From Laccaria trichodermophora (Eukaryota; Basidiomycota; Agaricomycetes; Agaricales; Hydnangiaceae), in the NCBI GenBank assembly GCA_018417955.1, contig JACTVC010000015.1, forward strand, positions 769,862 through 833,861: DNA of 64,000 nucleotides, read 5' to 3'. The notes below the pieces were generated by a model. That model was not told the DNA's origin and searched no databases. It saw nothing but the letters and a program-made list of their open reading frames with translations. Position 1 is the stretch's first letter, and each line of letters opens with the position of its first letter. The position numbers and the translations under genes were made by a program. This document shows positions 32,243 through 44,813 of this stretch, in pieces.

Positions 32243-33062
32243 GAGGTTTCTGAACATGCCTCGTTGATGTCGCTCCAACTATGAAGGCAAATCAGAACGC
32301 AGTAAAGCCTCAGTTACTAGGGCTGTTGTACACGCGATTATGATATACTGCGTATGCGGAAGCTGTTCCCAAAGACGGAGGTGTTGGCAGTGCTGGAATG
32401 GTGGTTGTGGGTACTCATGGTGATTGGCTCCTCACCGTCCCCGACGGCGAGCGCTTAACCAAACAATCGCGGAGTAGTAAAATTAATATTTATTTATTAC
32501 CTACAAATTTTGTATTGGTCTACAAAAAATGTAAAAACAACAAAAAAAACAACCTCAACACTAAATTTGCACCAAACAGTTGCTACACATAGTCTATAGA
32601 GCCCTTCTTCAAGAGACTGGGAGTAGAACAAGACGATTGGGTTATCAGTTATCGTCTTTTCAAGAGAAATTGCCCTTTACTATTGCTCACCCACCCACGT
32701 GCGTCCCCCTGTGCGGCGCTTTTAGAGTCTGTCATAATTTCTCAGCTGACGGAGTATTGCACAGCCAAGAATTCCATTTGGGAACACGCTGACGCCATGC
32801 AATACTTATATGATGGTCAAATGGCACCCACTTAATCTCCCGCTTCGTATTTTTGTGCCCGTGAAGATTTGGAAGTTGCTTGATTCACCTGTTGATCCTC
32901 ATCGATTGTTGCAGTCGACTTGGTGTGGTGTTATCCTGCAGTGTTGTAAGTGGTGTACGATCTCCGAAGTTGACGCGAGTTATGCGATTCCGTAGTTCCT
33001 GATATACTGGCTTACAGTTGAAGTTGGCCCCACCTTGAAGAGACCCATGAAGGCAGCCTCAA
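32243..33062. promoter_or_regulatory. Divergent promoter of CorA copy 2 and permease
   Basis: Shared 820-bp intergenic region. Parts recur upstream of the second block: about 32797-32850 (ATGCAATACTTATATGATGGTCAAAT) with 37918-37942, and about 33005-33080 with 38115-38188. The spacing suggests a bidirectional promoter that was copied as a unit. Confidence 0.5.
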
Positions 33063-34956
33063 ATGGTTTCTGGGTCATCCGCAGCCACTCTTGGGCTATT
33101 CATCTTCTCCATCGTCTGCGTTATCTACCCGTTTTCGTTCCCGGCGCTCTTGCCTTATCTAGGCCGGAAGCGAATATATATCAATCTTACCACCGCGCCG
33201 ATCATCGCCATCGCTATCCTTTGGGCTGCGCAATGTCTTGGACCTAGTGTTGTGAGCGTCGGTTCAATGTTATACATACTTGAAGTGACGATTCCGATTT
33301 GTAGATTCGTGACGGTATCGTGTGAGCGTCGATTCTAATGTTTCGGTGACTTCCTCGCAAACCTTTGGTTCTTAGCGGTACTGATGGAGTCAAGCCTTAC
33401 AATATTCTCATTTTGTTTTTCTCTTTGGCTTATATGGCAATCACGCTTGATATCACCGGCGTGTTACAAGCAGCCGCTTTCTGGGTCAGCAACAAGGGTG
33501 GCTCGAATGGCTGGAAATTATTTTTCTACTTCTACATCATGTTGACGGCCCTCAGCGTTCTCCTTGGCAATGACCCTATAATTTTATCTGGTACTGCATT
33601 CCTGGTGTATTACACTAAAGTTGCCGAGGTTAGAGTCAGCATTTTCTATTCCCAATCCCTGTTGACTTCGTTTTTTTGCTTTAGCTGAATCCTATCTCCT
33701 GGCTCATGTCTGAATTTGCGGCGGCAAATACTGCAAGTATGGTATTGTTCGTAGGAAACCCCACCAACGTTGTTATTTGCGAAGGGTTTCGCGTTAACAA
33801 TGCGGCGTTCACAGCCTACACCATTCTTCCATTCCTCGCCTGCAGTTTAACTTGCCTGATCGCACTTGGGATTCAGTTTCGTAAAGCCAAATACATTCCC
33901 AGGCATCTCAATGTTTCCGGGGGCTTAGACGTCCGATCTGTCCTCCTAGACCCAATTGGTGCATGGGTTGGGAGTTTAATCCTTGGAACATGTCTGGTTG
34001 TCATCATTGCTGTCAGCTTCTTCCACATCGATGTGTGGAAAATCAGCCTTCCATTCGCAGTCTCCAAATTCATCTACGACATTGCATGGGATCACTACAA
34101 ATATATCAATAAAGCAAAGTTTGGGCGCAAAAAATCGGACGAGGACTTGTCGGCTTCTCAGGAAGAGATTATCATCAGCCAATTACGGCAGCACACCATC
34201 CCCAGAAAATCATCCGACTTTCCCAACAACGAGGACACTCCAATTGAGCGAAATAGCCATAATCCTACATTTGGAGACGTTCTGTCAACATCCCCTATCC
34301 AAACCCGCGCAAATTCACGCTCCAACACAGGAAACACCACAGAAACCTACATAGATTCTCCGACTCGCCTGCTCCCTCCCAACCTCGAAAAGCCCTCTCT
34401 TTCAAAACGACTCCACAGCGCCTACTCCAAGAAGTTTCACGAACTCACAGTCCATTTCCCCACTTTTTTCACAGCTCTTCCCCGCCTCCCGTTCGCGCTC
34501 GTCCCATTCGCCTTCTGTCAATTCATTCTCATCGAAGCGCTCGCACATCAAGGCTGGATAGAGATCTTCGCCAACTGGCTCGTCCGCGCGTCCAATCGCC
34601 AGGTCTATCCTACCATATGGCTAATCGGCATCCTGGGAGTGATATTATGCAATGTCTCCGGGACAAATATCGGCGCTACAATTTTGCTCACCAAAGTTGT
34701 GCGTGCGGCGGATTTCCCAGATCATAGCAACCGCGCCGCTGCGATCGCTTTGGCGGTAGCGAGCAATATTGGTGCTGTGAGCTTTACGTTTAGCGCGAGT
34801 CTTGCGGGATTGTTGTGGAAGCAGATTTTGGAGCAGAAAGGGATTTACGTGAAACAAACGACGTTTGCGTATTGGAATATTTTGCCGCTGATTGTGATGA
34901 CGGGTGTGGGTCTTGCAGTCGTCTGCGCTGAGATGGCGGTCTTGTTTCGGCCATGA
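33063..34956 (+). CDS. ArsB/NhaD-type (citrate transporter-like) membrane permease
   Basis: Four exons (33063-~33253; a very short exon near 33305; ~33375-33627; ~33685-34956) give about 577 residues. Features are an N-terminal helix LGLFIFSIVCVIYPFSFPAL, then LILFFSLAYMAITLDITGVL, LSVLLGNDPIILSGTAFLVY and VLFVGNPTNVVICEGF (typical of the ion-transporter/ArsB superfamily). A hydrophilic central loop (about residues 290-410) follows, then the second half with CNVSGTNIGATILLTKVV and ASNIGAVSFTFSASLAGLLW. The two pseudo-repeated halves (GNDP..VGNPTN and SGTNIGA..SNIGA) fit an anion or Na+/H+ transporter. The substrate (arsenite, citrate or other) cannot be told. Confidence 0.83.
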
Positions 34957-35302
34957 AAATTCACTATGAGGAATGTACTTATCGCGCTCAACATTTAGAA
35001 AACGGAATCATGATATGAGGCTTACGTTCGCGATTGCAATGCTTCAATTGAAATTTGGACCCCTCAGAGCAACCGGTTATGTCTAGAGTCCCTCAGGGCG
35101 AAACGCTCACAATTTCAGAATTAGTTTGTGATTGGACTTGAATAGGAAGCTCGTGTGACCTTTTTTTTCGTCTGCTGTAAAGCTATTTAGAGTTTTCCAA
35201 AAGGCTCTGTACGAAATGTAAAATTCCTTGCCGAATTACTGATAGGGCATAGTATATACACAGCAACACAATCCACCCAGAGTCTACCCAAAATCAACGG
35301 CC
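34957..35302. other. 3' flanks of permease and CorA copy 3
   Basis: Convergent gap of about 350 bp with no gene. The permease 3' flank (TTCACTATGAGGAATGTAC) matches that behind the truncated permease at 38588. Confidence 0.45.
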
Positions 35303-37433
35303 TCAAGAATCAGAGATACCACACCAATTCCCAAGGTTCTGCCTCCGCTTCTTCCAAATCTTTTTTTCAAACAGAGAAGAGACTAATACAACAGGCCAGG
35401 ACAGCCTCGTCCACCAGCTCAGTGTTTTTAGCCGTGTAGTGCCATCATACAGCATATAGCGCCCTTCCAAGTCTTCAGCATCGGCGCCCTCATCCTCACT
35501 GCGTTTAAACTTTAATCGAGGAATAGTAGCTTGAATCTGGTAGGCGACAATCAACCAGATTGTTATAAGTGTCAACGGAATCACGGCCGCGAAGAAGTGA
35601 AGTAGGGTGCCCTTAGTCCCTGGGTTGATTTCCCTGATGTTCATCCCAAAAATCCCCTGAACTGTTGTTAGACCTATCAGTGTGTAGAGGGAACGATCAA
35701 CTCACAGCAACAAATGTATCTGGTAGGAAGAACATGGTAAGATAGGCTATTTGTTTCATGGCTGGCTATGTGGAGCGTGAGCCGTAGATGGAGGGAAACA
35801 AAGCAAAACACACCAGCGCTATCTCGGACGGACGCTTCCGTTAGTTTTCGCGTGTCTCTGCTATCATCAATATTGACGATGCTGAAGGTCTGCATTTTGT
35901 TACCATAAGCGGGTGTATAAGCAAGAAGAGAAGAGACAGACAAGGTTCATGACATTCTTCAACCTTCGTTCCTGTAATTCCTTGGTGTCCTCTAGCCGCT
36001 GTATCTCCCGCAGCAAATTTGCAGATTCCGTCTCCAAAAGTTGCTGTGATATCTCTCTGCTACGTGGAGGGTATCGATCCGAATCACTTAGACTGGGGAA
36101 GGGAGTTTGCTTGATAAACGTAATAGTCTTGCGGAAATCGTCGAGCAAAGCATGGTAGTGTAACAAATGTGCTCGTATTGCGTGAAGTTTGTGAGTGAGA
36201 TTCGTGTCATTCGTAGTTAAGACTGTGGATTCCTGCGAGCCTGTTAACTGAGAACGGCTGTGATGAATCGCGAGACTCACCAGATCACAGATGTGGTAGT
36301 ATAAAGTTTCAAAAACTTCGTCCCAACAATATAGAGGATACCACATCAGGCTCAGCAAGAACAAAGTAGGGTCATTCGTCTCCTTGAATATCGAGCTCCA
36401 ATACACCGACCGCCCAATCAGCTTGAAACGATGATGAAGGGCCTCAGCAGTGGTTGTTAAATGGACGTTGCCAGGGTGATAGGAGATGATGGTGTTCAAT
36501 TCCTCAGATCGGACCATGTGCAGAGCAAGAAGGTCGTAAACAAGTATGCCATTGGACTGGAGTGGCAATGGCATTTGTGTATCAATCGCGATTGGCGGCC
36601 CATGTGCGAGCGTGTCAGCGGTGCTAGCGGAACGGATACTCGAGTTGGGGAATAGCGGTACCGTGGTTGGATTACGCATCGTTCTTGCAAATGTCAGTGT
36701 AATGGTGATATCTGACCGACGCAAAATCAAATCAGTGCTAAGAGCAGACAGCAGACAGAAGCACGAACGGTCGCCTCCGGGAGCCTTGTTTGACTGATAA
36801 CGAGAAGGTATCCAACCGAGTGAAGAAGAGAAATAGAAAAGCTCAATGATGTATTTCGCACCGATCTGTAACACGGGCCCGTTGAGGTGGTCGATGAATA
36901 GTGCTCGACATCGTATGCCTGTGGGACGCTACAGTCGATTAGCACCGAAAAAACGCTGCAAGGCGAAGGACATACCCCTTGTGAAATAAACCCCCAATAT
37001 TCATCAACGTTTGACAGCTGTACCTCATGGGCACCTGCATAAACGAACTCTCCATCCTGTAGCACATCCACATAATGGATAGTACACAGCCCAGTAGACT
37101 TCTCCACCACCTCGGAAATCTTGCTTTTCTTCTGCCGTCTCGGTGTCCAATTCCGGAAGAGAGATTGAGGGTATTTGCACCAACACTTATCGTCTTCTAT
37201 CCCCCTGACATGGTGACAAGGAGACGACGTCATTGACCAGAGACTTTCCGTATCCTCCAATTGATCAGCCTCGGGCTCATCGTCAATGTCAAAGAAAGGC
37301 CAAGGCCCTACCGCGGCGAGGTGTTAGTGTAGAACCATGTCAATGATATCAACTTACCTGAAGGCGATCCATGCCGGTGGCTCGGCTCAGGCGCCCGAGA
37401 GGGCATCGCAGGCGTCCGAGTCGTTTGTCGCAT
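35303..37433 (-). CDS. CorA-like membrane transporter, copy 3
   Basis: Very close to copy 2 in every exon: MRQTTRTPAMPSRAPEP (37433), CWCKYPQSLFRNWTPRRQKK, FYFSSSLGWIPSRYQSN, DLLALHMVRSEELNTIISYH, GRSVYWSSIFKETNDPT, HKLHAIRAHLLHYHALLDDF, SVRDSA, then TM1, GIFGMNIREINPGTKG and TM2 (AAVIPLTLITIWLIVAYQI). GMN is intact and no frame-breaking change was noticed, so it appears functional. It arose by duplication of the CorA copy 2-permease block. Confidence 0.83.
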
Positions 37434-38173
37434 TACAAAACTTCTGAATAAGTATGCCTCGTTGGCGTCGATCCAGCTATGAAGGAAAGAGCCCCAAAAC
37501 GGAGTAAAGCCCAAGTAGAACCCCAGGGTTGACGCGATTATGATATATAGTGTCTGTGGATACTATTCCCGGAGAGGTACTAGGCGTTGGCAGTGCTGGT
37601 CTTGGGGTTGTGGGCACTCATGATCATGGTGCTAGTTGTCAGGCTCCTCACCGTCTCCAACGGCGAGCGCTAAATCAAACAATCCCGAGTGGGAAAATTA
37701 ATGCCTATTTGTTAGGTAATTGGCCGTAAGAGTGCATCTTATTTCATTTTGGAGCTAGCCAAACAACTTCAGTGCCCTACCGCCCCGTCCCACTTGTTGC
37801 CATACATTCTTACTAGTAAGGTTTTTTTGCACATACCCTGAGTCTTCACACAACTAAACAGAACCACAAAGCGAAGTGTTGTGATACCTGGTCTACTACT
37901 CGATGAAGTTTACGATATGCAATACTCATATGATGGTCAAATAAATGACGGCGCCGATCTCCCACTTCGTATTTTGCGCTCGTGGAGACTTGATCGAACT
38001 GAAGTTGATCCCTTGGTGTAGTATTTTCACGCAGTGCGGTAGGTGAGTTGTGATTTCCGAGGTTCAGGGCAAATTATGTGATGATCTACATTCATATCTA
38101 TAGAATCCTGGTTGGAGTGGCTTACAGTTGGAGTTTAACCCCACCGTGGAGAGACCCATGAAAGAAACTCCAA
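37434..38173. promoter_or_regulatory. Duplicated divergent promoter region
   Basis: Counterpart of 32243-33062. Matching blocks lie at 37600-37690 (GGCTCCTCACCGTC, CGGCGAGCGCT), 37918-37970 and 38115-38173 (TGGCTTACAGTTG, GAGACCCATGAA), with indels. Confidence 0.6.
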
Positions 38174-38583
38174 ATGGTTCCTGGGTCCACCAAGCGGGAT
38201 AGAGATATTCGCCAACTGGCTCGTCCGTACGTCCAATCGCCAGGTCTATCCTACTATATGGCTAATCGGCATCCTTGGAATTATATTATGCAATGTCTCT
38301 GGGACAAATATCAGCGCTACAATTTTGCTCACCAAAGTTGTGCGTGCGGCGGATTTCCGGGATCATAGCAATCGCTTTGGCGGTAGCGAGAAATATTGGC
38401 GCTGTGAGTTTTACGTTCAGCGCGAGTCTTGCGGGATTGTTGTGGAAGCAGATTTTGGAGCAGAAAGGGATTTACGTGAAACAAACGACGTTTGCGTGTT
38501 GGAATATACTGCCGCTGATTGTGATGACGGGTGTGGGTCTTGCAGTCGTCTGCGCTGAGATGGCGGTCTTGTTTCGGCCATGA
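38174..38583 (+). pseudogene. Second permease copy with ~1.5-kb internal deletion
   Basis: The copy keeps the promoter and the first bases of the gene (ATGGTTCCTGGGTC, against ATGGTTTCTGGGTC at 33063). It then jumps to sequence matching 34556 onward (GGGATAGAGATATTCGCCAACTGG). About 1.48 kb, covering most transmembrane helices, is gone. A further 14-bp deletion after GATCATAGCA (near 38370) shifts the frame. The last ~70 codons match the intact gene to the stop (..AEMAVLFRP). It cannot encode a transporter. Confidence 0.9.
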
Positions 38584-39952
38584 AATTTCACTATGGGGAA
38601 TGTATCGCGCTCGACATCCAGAAAACGGAAACATCACGTTGCCGCGATTCTAATGCTTTCATTTGAAAATTGGACCCCTTGAAGGGGAACCGGTTATGTC
38701 TCGAAAAACGCTCACAATCCATTTGTGACAGTGGGAGGTGAAAGGAGGTGAATCATAGGAGAGCTGTGTAGTCCATTAGAGTTGGCCGTTGAAATTTCCA
38801 GAAGCGTAAATGAGATGTGAATTTCCTCCTGCCATTGTCCTGCCAAGTCGTGGGCGAGCCGATTTGGTTGTCCAAGCTGGTTAATGCTGTGACTTTTTTA
38901 AATCAGCACTGATTTTCTTGACCATCGTATTGAGAGTTTGGTCATTGATGGAGGGCGGTGCGCGGCTTCGGACGCTCCATTGCTGTCAATGTCATTGGTG
39001 ACGAGACGTGCTGAAGACTTCATAAATGATTTCCTTCAAGTTTTGCGTGTGCTGATATCGGCATGCACCCCTTGATAGTGACGAACATACCAAGGCTGTT
39101 ATGCTGCGAGGTATGCCTTCTCTAAGATGCACATCCGTTTCATGAGATGGTACAGCCAAATTATTGGAGATTAACTATCTCCACGCGGTTCGTGCACAGG
39201 GAATGGTGTGCAGCAAGGCGATCTACAGCATCTGAGATCTGATCCCTGACTTCGGGCCGGATTCGACCTTGTGGTACTGCAACCGTCGTTGATTTGCCTC
39301 TGCGCGCTCCTCATGGCTTTCATTCTCAAGCTGAGATAAAGGTAGGCAGGAGGCATGTTAGGGATGATGTGAGCGATCAATTCATTTCAGCAGTTGGCGT
39401 CAATATTTCCAAGATTTGGATTACTTTGGGATTACCTAGGAAGCGCCCTTTGAAAATTTCACATCACCAAACATCCAACTTCATCACATACTTTCATCCC
39501 TCGAGGAAAGACATGAATTCGACCAAGATTCTGTCAGGTTGTGGAGGCTTCCATCTACTACCCCGTGAACGGTACGTCGACTCCCTTGACATAATAAACT
39601 ACTACCACGAGGCCCAAGTTTGACAGTTTGAATGTGATCGCGGCGCTTGTGACTTGAGAGGAACATGGGCACAAGACAAGACACGTTTCAGAGGTGCGTA
39701 GTTGAGCCGTGAGTACCATAAAGATCAACTAAGTCGTCGCCAGCACGCTATCCGCATTCCTCACAGTTCAACACCTCCAAATTCTGTTACCTGGGATTTA
39801 CCCCAGGTCCTCATCGACCGTCACCAGAACGACGAAATCGTCGAATTTACAGGGTTGTCTGTCAGTACCCGAGGAGGTAGCGATCGTGAGCAGCTTGTGC
39901 TCATCGTGACGTTGAGTTCTTGCTTACTGCCCTGTAGTGAAAGGCGGCCGTC
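38584..39952. other. Intergenic, upstream of TPR copy 4
   Basis: After a short stretch matching the permease 3' flank, nothing is recognisable for about 1.1 kb; a 109-residue reading (39294-39623) has no family features. At about 39890-39945 is the leader intron of TPR copy 4 (GTGAGCAGCTT...CCCTGTAG) just before the start codon. Confidence 0.45.
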
Positions 39953-41464
39953 ATGTCGTTTATTCTAAAGTTTCTCAAAGACCTTTGCTGCTGCTGCTGC
40001 AAGAAGGATCCATCTGACGCTCTGTTTGCTGCTGGTGAGGAGGCGTGGAAGAAGTACGAGGAAAGGCGCGAGCCGCAGTATTTGGAGGAGGCAGTCCGAA
40101 ACCATCAGGCAGCCTTGGACATTCGTGTACCGGACCATCCACGTCGCTCGGACTCTCTTTTACACACTGCTATGGCCCTTTGGGCACAATGCCAAGATGC
40201 CGTAACAAAGGAGAGCTCTTTCACTGTGATAGCCTACTATGATGAGGCCCTTCGCCTCTTGCCCGACAAGCGCGATAAACTCGAACGTCGAGCCACTGTC
40301 TATACCAACCTCGGCGCGGTCTACTTTACACTCTTTCGCATCGGAAAAGAGGATTCGGAAGCTTTTCCTGCTACTGGCTCTAACATCGGCAAAGCGATCG
40401 AAAATTATCGATCTGCGCTTCAACTTAGGCCGGCGAAAACCGATTCAAATCGTCCAATATCCCTCATTAACCTCAGCATTGCTCTTATCCAGGAAGACAG
40501 CAAAGATGATTTGATGAATGCCATTATGTACCTTCGCGAAGCCGTAGAGCTTTGCGCCCCGAAACCCACCCGTCGTCATTTGCTTCTTTTGGCTCTCAAC
40601 AACCTTGCACAAGCATACGACAGCCACTACCATTACTCGGAAGATATCAGCGATGTTGTCGGGAAAGTTGGCGTCCTGCGAAGGGATCTAGATTTGACGG
40701 ATGAAGGGAAGGGGCGGCTGATTCCGCTCGTGAACCTGACGAATGCCCTCTGGAGGCTTTGCGAAATAGAGCATAATCGAAGCAACGATTTAGATGAGGC
40801 GGTTCTTCGCGGTCGAGAGGCATTGAAGCTCTCTGATGCCTCTGATAACATGATCCACGCCAAGGCTCTCACTACTCTCGCCAACGTTCTTTCTGCGCGT
40901 TACGCTCAAACCAGCCCGAAAAATGTCACGGATTTGGATGAAGCTATTCAATACTATCGCGACGCCATCGACCCTGACCCCGAAGACGGTCCCGATCCCA
41001 TTTTATGCAGTAGTCTTGCTTCTGCCATATACACCCGGTGTCAGGACTTCGAAGAGGCGGAAGGGGCGACACTAGCGGATGCAATCTCTTACAACCAGGA
41101 GGCTTCACACACATGCCCTAAAGATGACCCCTTCTACCTCAGGATTCAGAACAACCTCGGGAGTATCTATCTGACACGGTTCAACAAATCGGGGGCAGAG
41201 GGTGACCTTCTGAAGGGAATTCAGGCATACGAGGAGGTCGTCTCCCACTGTCCAAGTGATAATGACGATCTCACCTATTATCAAGAAACCCTTGAGGATG
41301 CGAAAAGCGCTCTCCAGGATAAACGAGAGGGTAGTACGCGCAAGCTCTCCGTCCTTACCAGGCACCAGTCTACCTCGGTTACGATACGGTCGCGTTCGTC
41401 ATCATCAGACAGCCCTTCGGCTTCCAGATCTCCGACAAAGCGGGAATCCTCCTTTACCCAGTGA
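39953..41464 (+). CDS. TPR-repeat protein, family copy 4
   Basis: Single coding exon, 503 residues, beginning MSFILKFLKDLCCCCCKKDP. The rest follows the family: AGEEAWKKYEERREPQYLEE, AIENYRSALQLRPAKTD, LDEAIQYYRDAI and LLKGIQAYEEVVSHCP. The run of five cysteines after an amphipathic start is unique to this copy and could be palmitoylated to tether the protein to a membrane (inference). The C-terminal tail is Ser-rich and stops at SSFTQ, exactly where the hAT transposon begins, so the original tail may have been cut by the insertion. The leader intron is conserved. Confidence 0.87.
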   Translation: MSFILKFLKDLCCCCCKKDPSDALFAAGEEAWKKYEERREPQYLEEAVRNHQAALDIRVPDHPRRSDSLLHTAMALWAQCQDAVTKESSFTVIAYYDEALRLLPDKRDKLERRATVYTNLGAVYFTLFRIGKEDSEAFPATGSNIGKAIENYRSALQLRPAKTDSNRPISLINLSIALIQEDSKDDLMNAIMYLREAVELCAPKPTRRHLLLLALNNLAQAYDSHYHYSEDISDVVGKVGVLRRDLDLTDEGKGRLIPLVNLTNALWRLCEIEHNRSNDLDEAVLRGREALKLSDASDNMIHAKALTTLANVLSARYAQTSPKNVTDLDEAIQYYRDAIDPDPEDGPDPILCSSLASAIYTRCQDFEEAEGATLADAISYNQEASHTCPKDDPFYLRIQNNLGSIYLTRFNKSGAEGDLLKGIQAYEEVVSHCPSDNDDLTYYQETLEDAKSALQDKREGSTRKLSVLTRHQSTSVTIRSRSSSSDSPSASRSPTKRESSFTQ

Positions 41465-41476
41465 TGTGCCGGTCAT

Positions 41477-41506
41477 TGACTAGTCAACCCAAGTCATGAC
41501 TAGTCA
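41477..41506. repeat. Left subterminal palindromes TGACTAGTCA of the hAT element
   Basis: Two exact copies of the 10-bp palindrome, 20 bp apart start to start. They are mirrored by two adjacent copies at 45071-45090. Likely transposase-binding sites, as for subterminal repeats of other hAT elements (inference). Confidence 0.7.
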
Positions 41507-41730
41507 ATAGAAGTCAATAGTCACGTCAAATTGACCGTGACTCGGTCATCAAGCTCCAAATAAGGCAGGATATATTATATAAGCCATTTCTATGTAGTGG
41601 CAAATGCGCAAAGAGAGTTGTGTTCAACGCGCGTTGACACCGCAATGCACGCGAAAGTATGAAACTTGTACAATATGATAGAACAAATACAATGATGTAC
41701 TAAGCTAGTAGGCAGATGATTTGAAAACAT

Positions 41731-44700
41731 CTAACCAATGAGAATCTGCTCCATGCTCTCATCTACACTAATTTGGATGTCATCGTCGTCCTCGCCTTCA
41801 GCATCAAGATCTAGTAACTCATAAAGTTCAAGCTCCTCGTCAAAACTCCGTAAAGGTGATCTTGAATACACAGACACCCAATGGTCCGCAGAGAAATTGA
41901 ATAACTGATCAATCCTGACAGACTTGATCATCACATCGCAATCTGATGGTGTCGCTTCGTTATTACTGTCGTCTTCAGTGACGCTCGAGCCGTGGTCCTG
42001 TACGATAGAACGGAAGGATGAATCCGATTGTGGATTGGGGATAGATGGGTTGATGAGGGAGTCTGGGGGATCAAGCTCATCACGGTCATCCAAAGGTGGG
42101 ATTTCTTGGGAGGAAGTTGGCATAGCAGGCGGAAGATCGGAAGATGATGGTTGCGGCACTACTGACATTGGGCTGGGGTCGGCTGGAGTTGTGGATTGAT
42201 TTTTTCTGGCTCCAAATTGTCGTTTCAGTCGAATGCTGGATTTATTACGGATGTGCTCATCGCGGATGTGCATTTTTAGTTCTGAAAGGGCGGTGAGGGT
42301 CTCTGTTCCAAGACGATTGCGTAGCTTTGTCAGTGTTGATCCAAATAGGCTGAAAAGCCGTTCGCATGATGCTGAGTTTGCCGAAATAGATAGGATGCGT
42401 TTTGCGAACTGAACAAACAGAGGATCGGGCATGTTTGGGAAACAAAATGTGTCGTAGACAGCAATTGGATCTGGAGATTGTTTCTAAAATTATGAAAAAT
42501 CAACGGTTAGATCGTTATGAAATAAAAAAAAGCAACTTACCTTTTCATTGGCTTCATTCTCCTCGATTTGGCACTGTAATTTGAGTGTTTCAAATTGCCC
42601 AGAAGCTCTAAGAAAATCTTTTAGTGCACTGTTGAATTCAGGAGGTGGAGCCGTGCGATAAAATCGTTTCCAAAGCCGGGACATCATGTTGTGGATGCCA
42701 GCATTGTTGAGGAACGGAAGAGGACAGAAAACCGTGCTTTTGTAGAACGGATTGACGATGACTGCTGCAATAAAAATCTCATGATCAGCTTTTGCCCAGC
42801 GTCGTTCAATACTGTTCATGATAGCATTACGGCCGAGTATATCCTCTGCGTCTCGCATTTTCTGATATTGCATGATTAAGAAGCCGAACGTGAGAAGGAC
42901 TGTGTCGAGACGGCAGAAAGACGATTGGACAACATTGGCGGCAATTGCAAGAGGCCGTAAATGGCGAGTAATTCTTCAATAACAATAAACACAAGATGAA
43001 AAATAAAGACGGACCACATACCTTGTTATCGCAAACCAGAAAAGGTTATCTTTCAAAATCGCGATCATTTTCCGAGACTTCTCCTTTGTCTTTGCATCGC
43101 CCGTGATGATAAGCTTATCGGCTGGCGCCCTGACTTCATCCTGGTAAATTATGGCCATAATCGTTGGGCGGAGCTCAAGCAAACGGTTGAATGCCATATA
43201 ATGGGCTGTCCAGCGTGTAAGAACCGCACGGAGAACTGCTTTCGTGGTACCAGATGTTTGCAGCTGTAGGTCACGAATTAGGCCAAGAACTAAGGTTTTG
43301 CTGCGTAGCCATGTGATAACTTCAGTTGCTTTATCCGTATAAAGTAGTACGTCACTCTCAGACTTGAAGTAATCACCAACGACAAGGTTGACCTAAAAAA
43401 GAAAAAAGTCAGATGAAAATACAACCGATACAATCAAATATGAACCTGGTGTGCATAACAATCAAGCACGATAATCCATGGGTATTTTTTTACAAATTCC
43501 GTGCGTGCTTTTCGTGACTCTCCGGAGGCATCTGTGACCACGGCAATGACGATTGTACCCCATTCTTTCTGAAGAAGTTCAAAAACTTCCTCAAGAACGC
43601 GAAGAAGATTTTGCGTGGTCTTTCTCTCATTTGATGCGTCATGTACTCGAACAGTGTGTAACTGTAACTGTATGAGAGAAATATTTTTGAATATATTCAT
43701 ATTATTGCGCACCTTCCCATCAGCCGTGATCATAAAGGCAATAAAGTGGTGATGGTTTTGACCAGTCCACCCGTCAGCCTGGATAGTCACAAGTTTTCCT
43801 TTAACCGTAGCTTTTGTATCCGATCGCAATTTAGATGCTAATTTGGGAATGATCTTCGTAGTGAGAACCTTTCGGCTGGGTGATTTTGCAGCAGGAATAA
43901 ATTCATCAACGAAAGAAAGCCATTCGGCGTTATCCACCCATGAGAGCGGAAGACCTGCCGATGCTGTGATACGAGCGATCCGACTGTCAAAGTTCGTTTG
44001 CTTTGCCGTGTTCCAAGAGGATGGTTCAGCGCTGACATAGCGCGTGACTGAAGAATGACTGCGCGGCTTCCGCCGCCGGTTGTCCATGACCGCGGAAATT
44101 GAATCGGATGGATCGAGACTACTGGTATCCCCAGACGAATTTTGTGAAATGGCTGATTGTGTTTCAAAAGAGTGGGGGTGTAATAAATCAGATGATGAGA
44201 AATTTCAGACAAGCTGAGAGGATGATCCAGTTGAGAGATCTTGAATATGCAAGCTAGGGGTAGGGCTTTCTTCTCGACTATAATTGCGAGTGTTGCTGGA
44301 AGTGCTTCGGAGAGGAGAAAGCTTGCCAGCTTTACTTGCAGTCCCAGCTGGGTCCATAGATGCTCTCAACTGGATATTTTTGTGCACATTCACGCACTGT
44401 GCTAAATGATTTATTAGTGTAGATGAGGCAGATCGCCGCGTCCCGTAATCTGTTGGTGATGTAGCTACTTCTGCCCACACTGCATAAATTAAATTTTTTG
44501 GCATCAGAAATTAACTGGCAGGAATGTAGATCAACTCACGCATACTCTCCAAAGCTTCACGGCTTCGTGGAACTTCCCGCCGACCTGCAGAAATTTCCTC
44601 CGAATCTTTGAGTTGCTCATTCGCGAGGTGTTGATTGAAACATCCATGGCAATAAACTTTAAGCTTTAAGGAGGTGCCAGTGCCGTGCCATGCTGCGCCA

Positions 44701-44813
44701 GGCTTGTTATGCTTGTCAGGGTGGTCAAGAAAATGCGTACGCCACCAGCCCTTGGTACCTTCTTTGGGCATCGGAGAAAGGGGTGTAGATTGGAGGTGTG
44801 GCCATAAGTTCAA
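41731..44813 (-). CDS. hAT transposase (BED-type zinc finger, RNase H-like core, dimerization domain)
   Basis: About seven exons join in frame. The N-terminus (from MNLWPHLQST or the inner MPKEGTKG) has KVYCHGCFNQHLA and, after an intron, TLINHLAQCVNVHK, a BED-like Cys/His finger. The core carries GKLVTIQADGWTGQ, HTVRVHDASNERKT, IVIAVVTDASGESRKARTEF, WIIVLDCYAHQVNLVVGDYF and LTRWTAHYMAFNRLLELRPT, with catalytic Asp residues in ADGW and VTDAS. The C-terminal hAT dimerization region is FAKRILSISANSASCERLFS, LFGSTLTKLRNRLGTETL. A 150-residue acidic/Ser-rich tail follows. No stop or frameshift was seen, so the enzyme may be active. Confidence 0.88.

Noticed and set aside
39294..39623. 109-residue plus-strand reading upstream of TPR copy 4
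   Set aside because: No recognisable motifs, no paralogue in the window, and no supporting splice sites.
41924..42199. Plus-strand reading inside the hAT element
   Set aside because: Antisense shadow of the acidic tail of the transposase.
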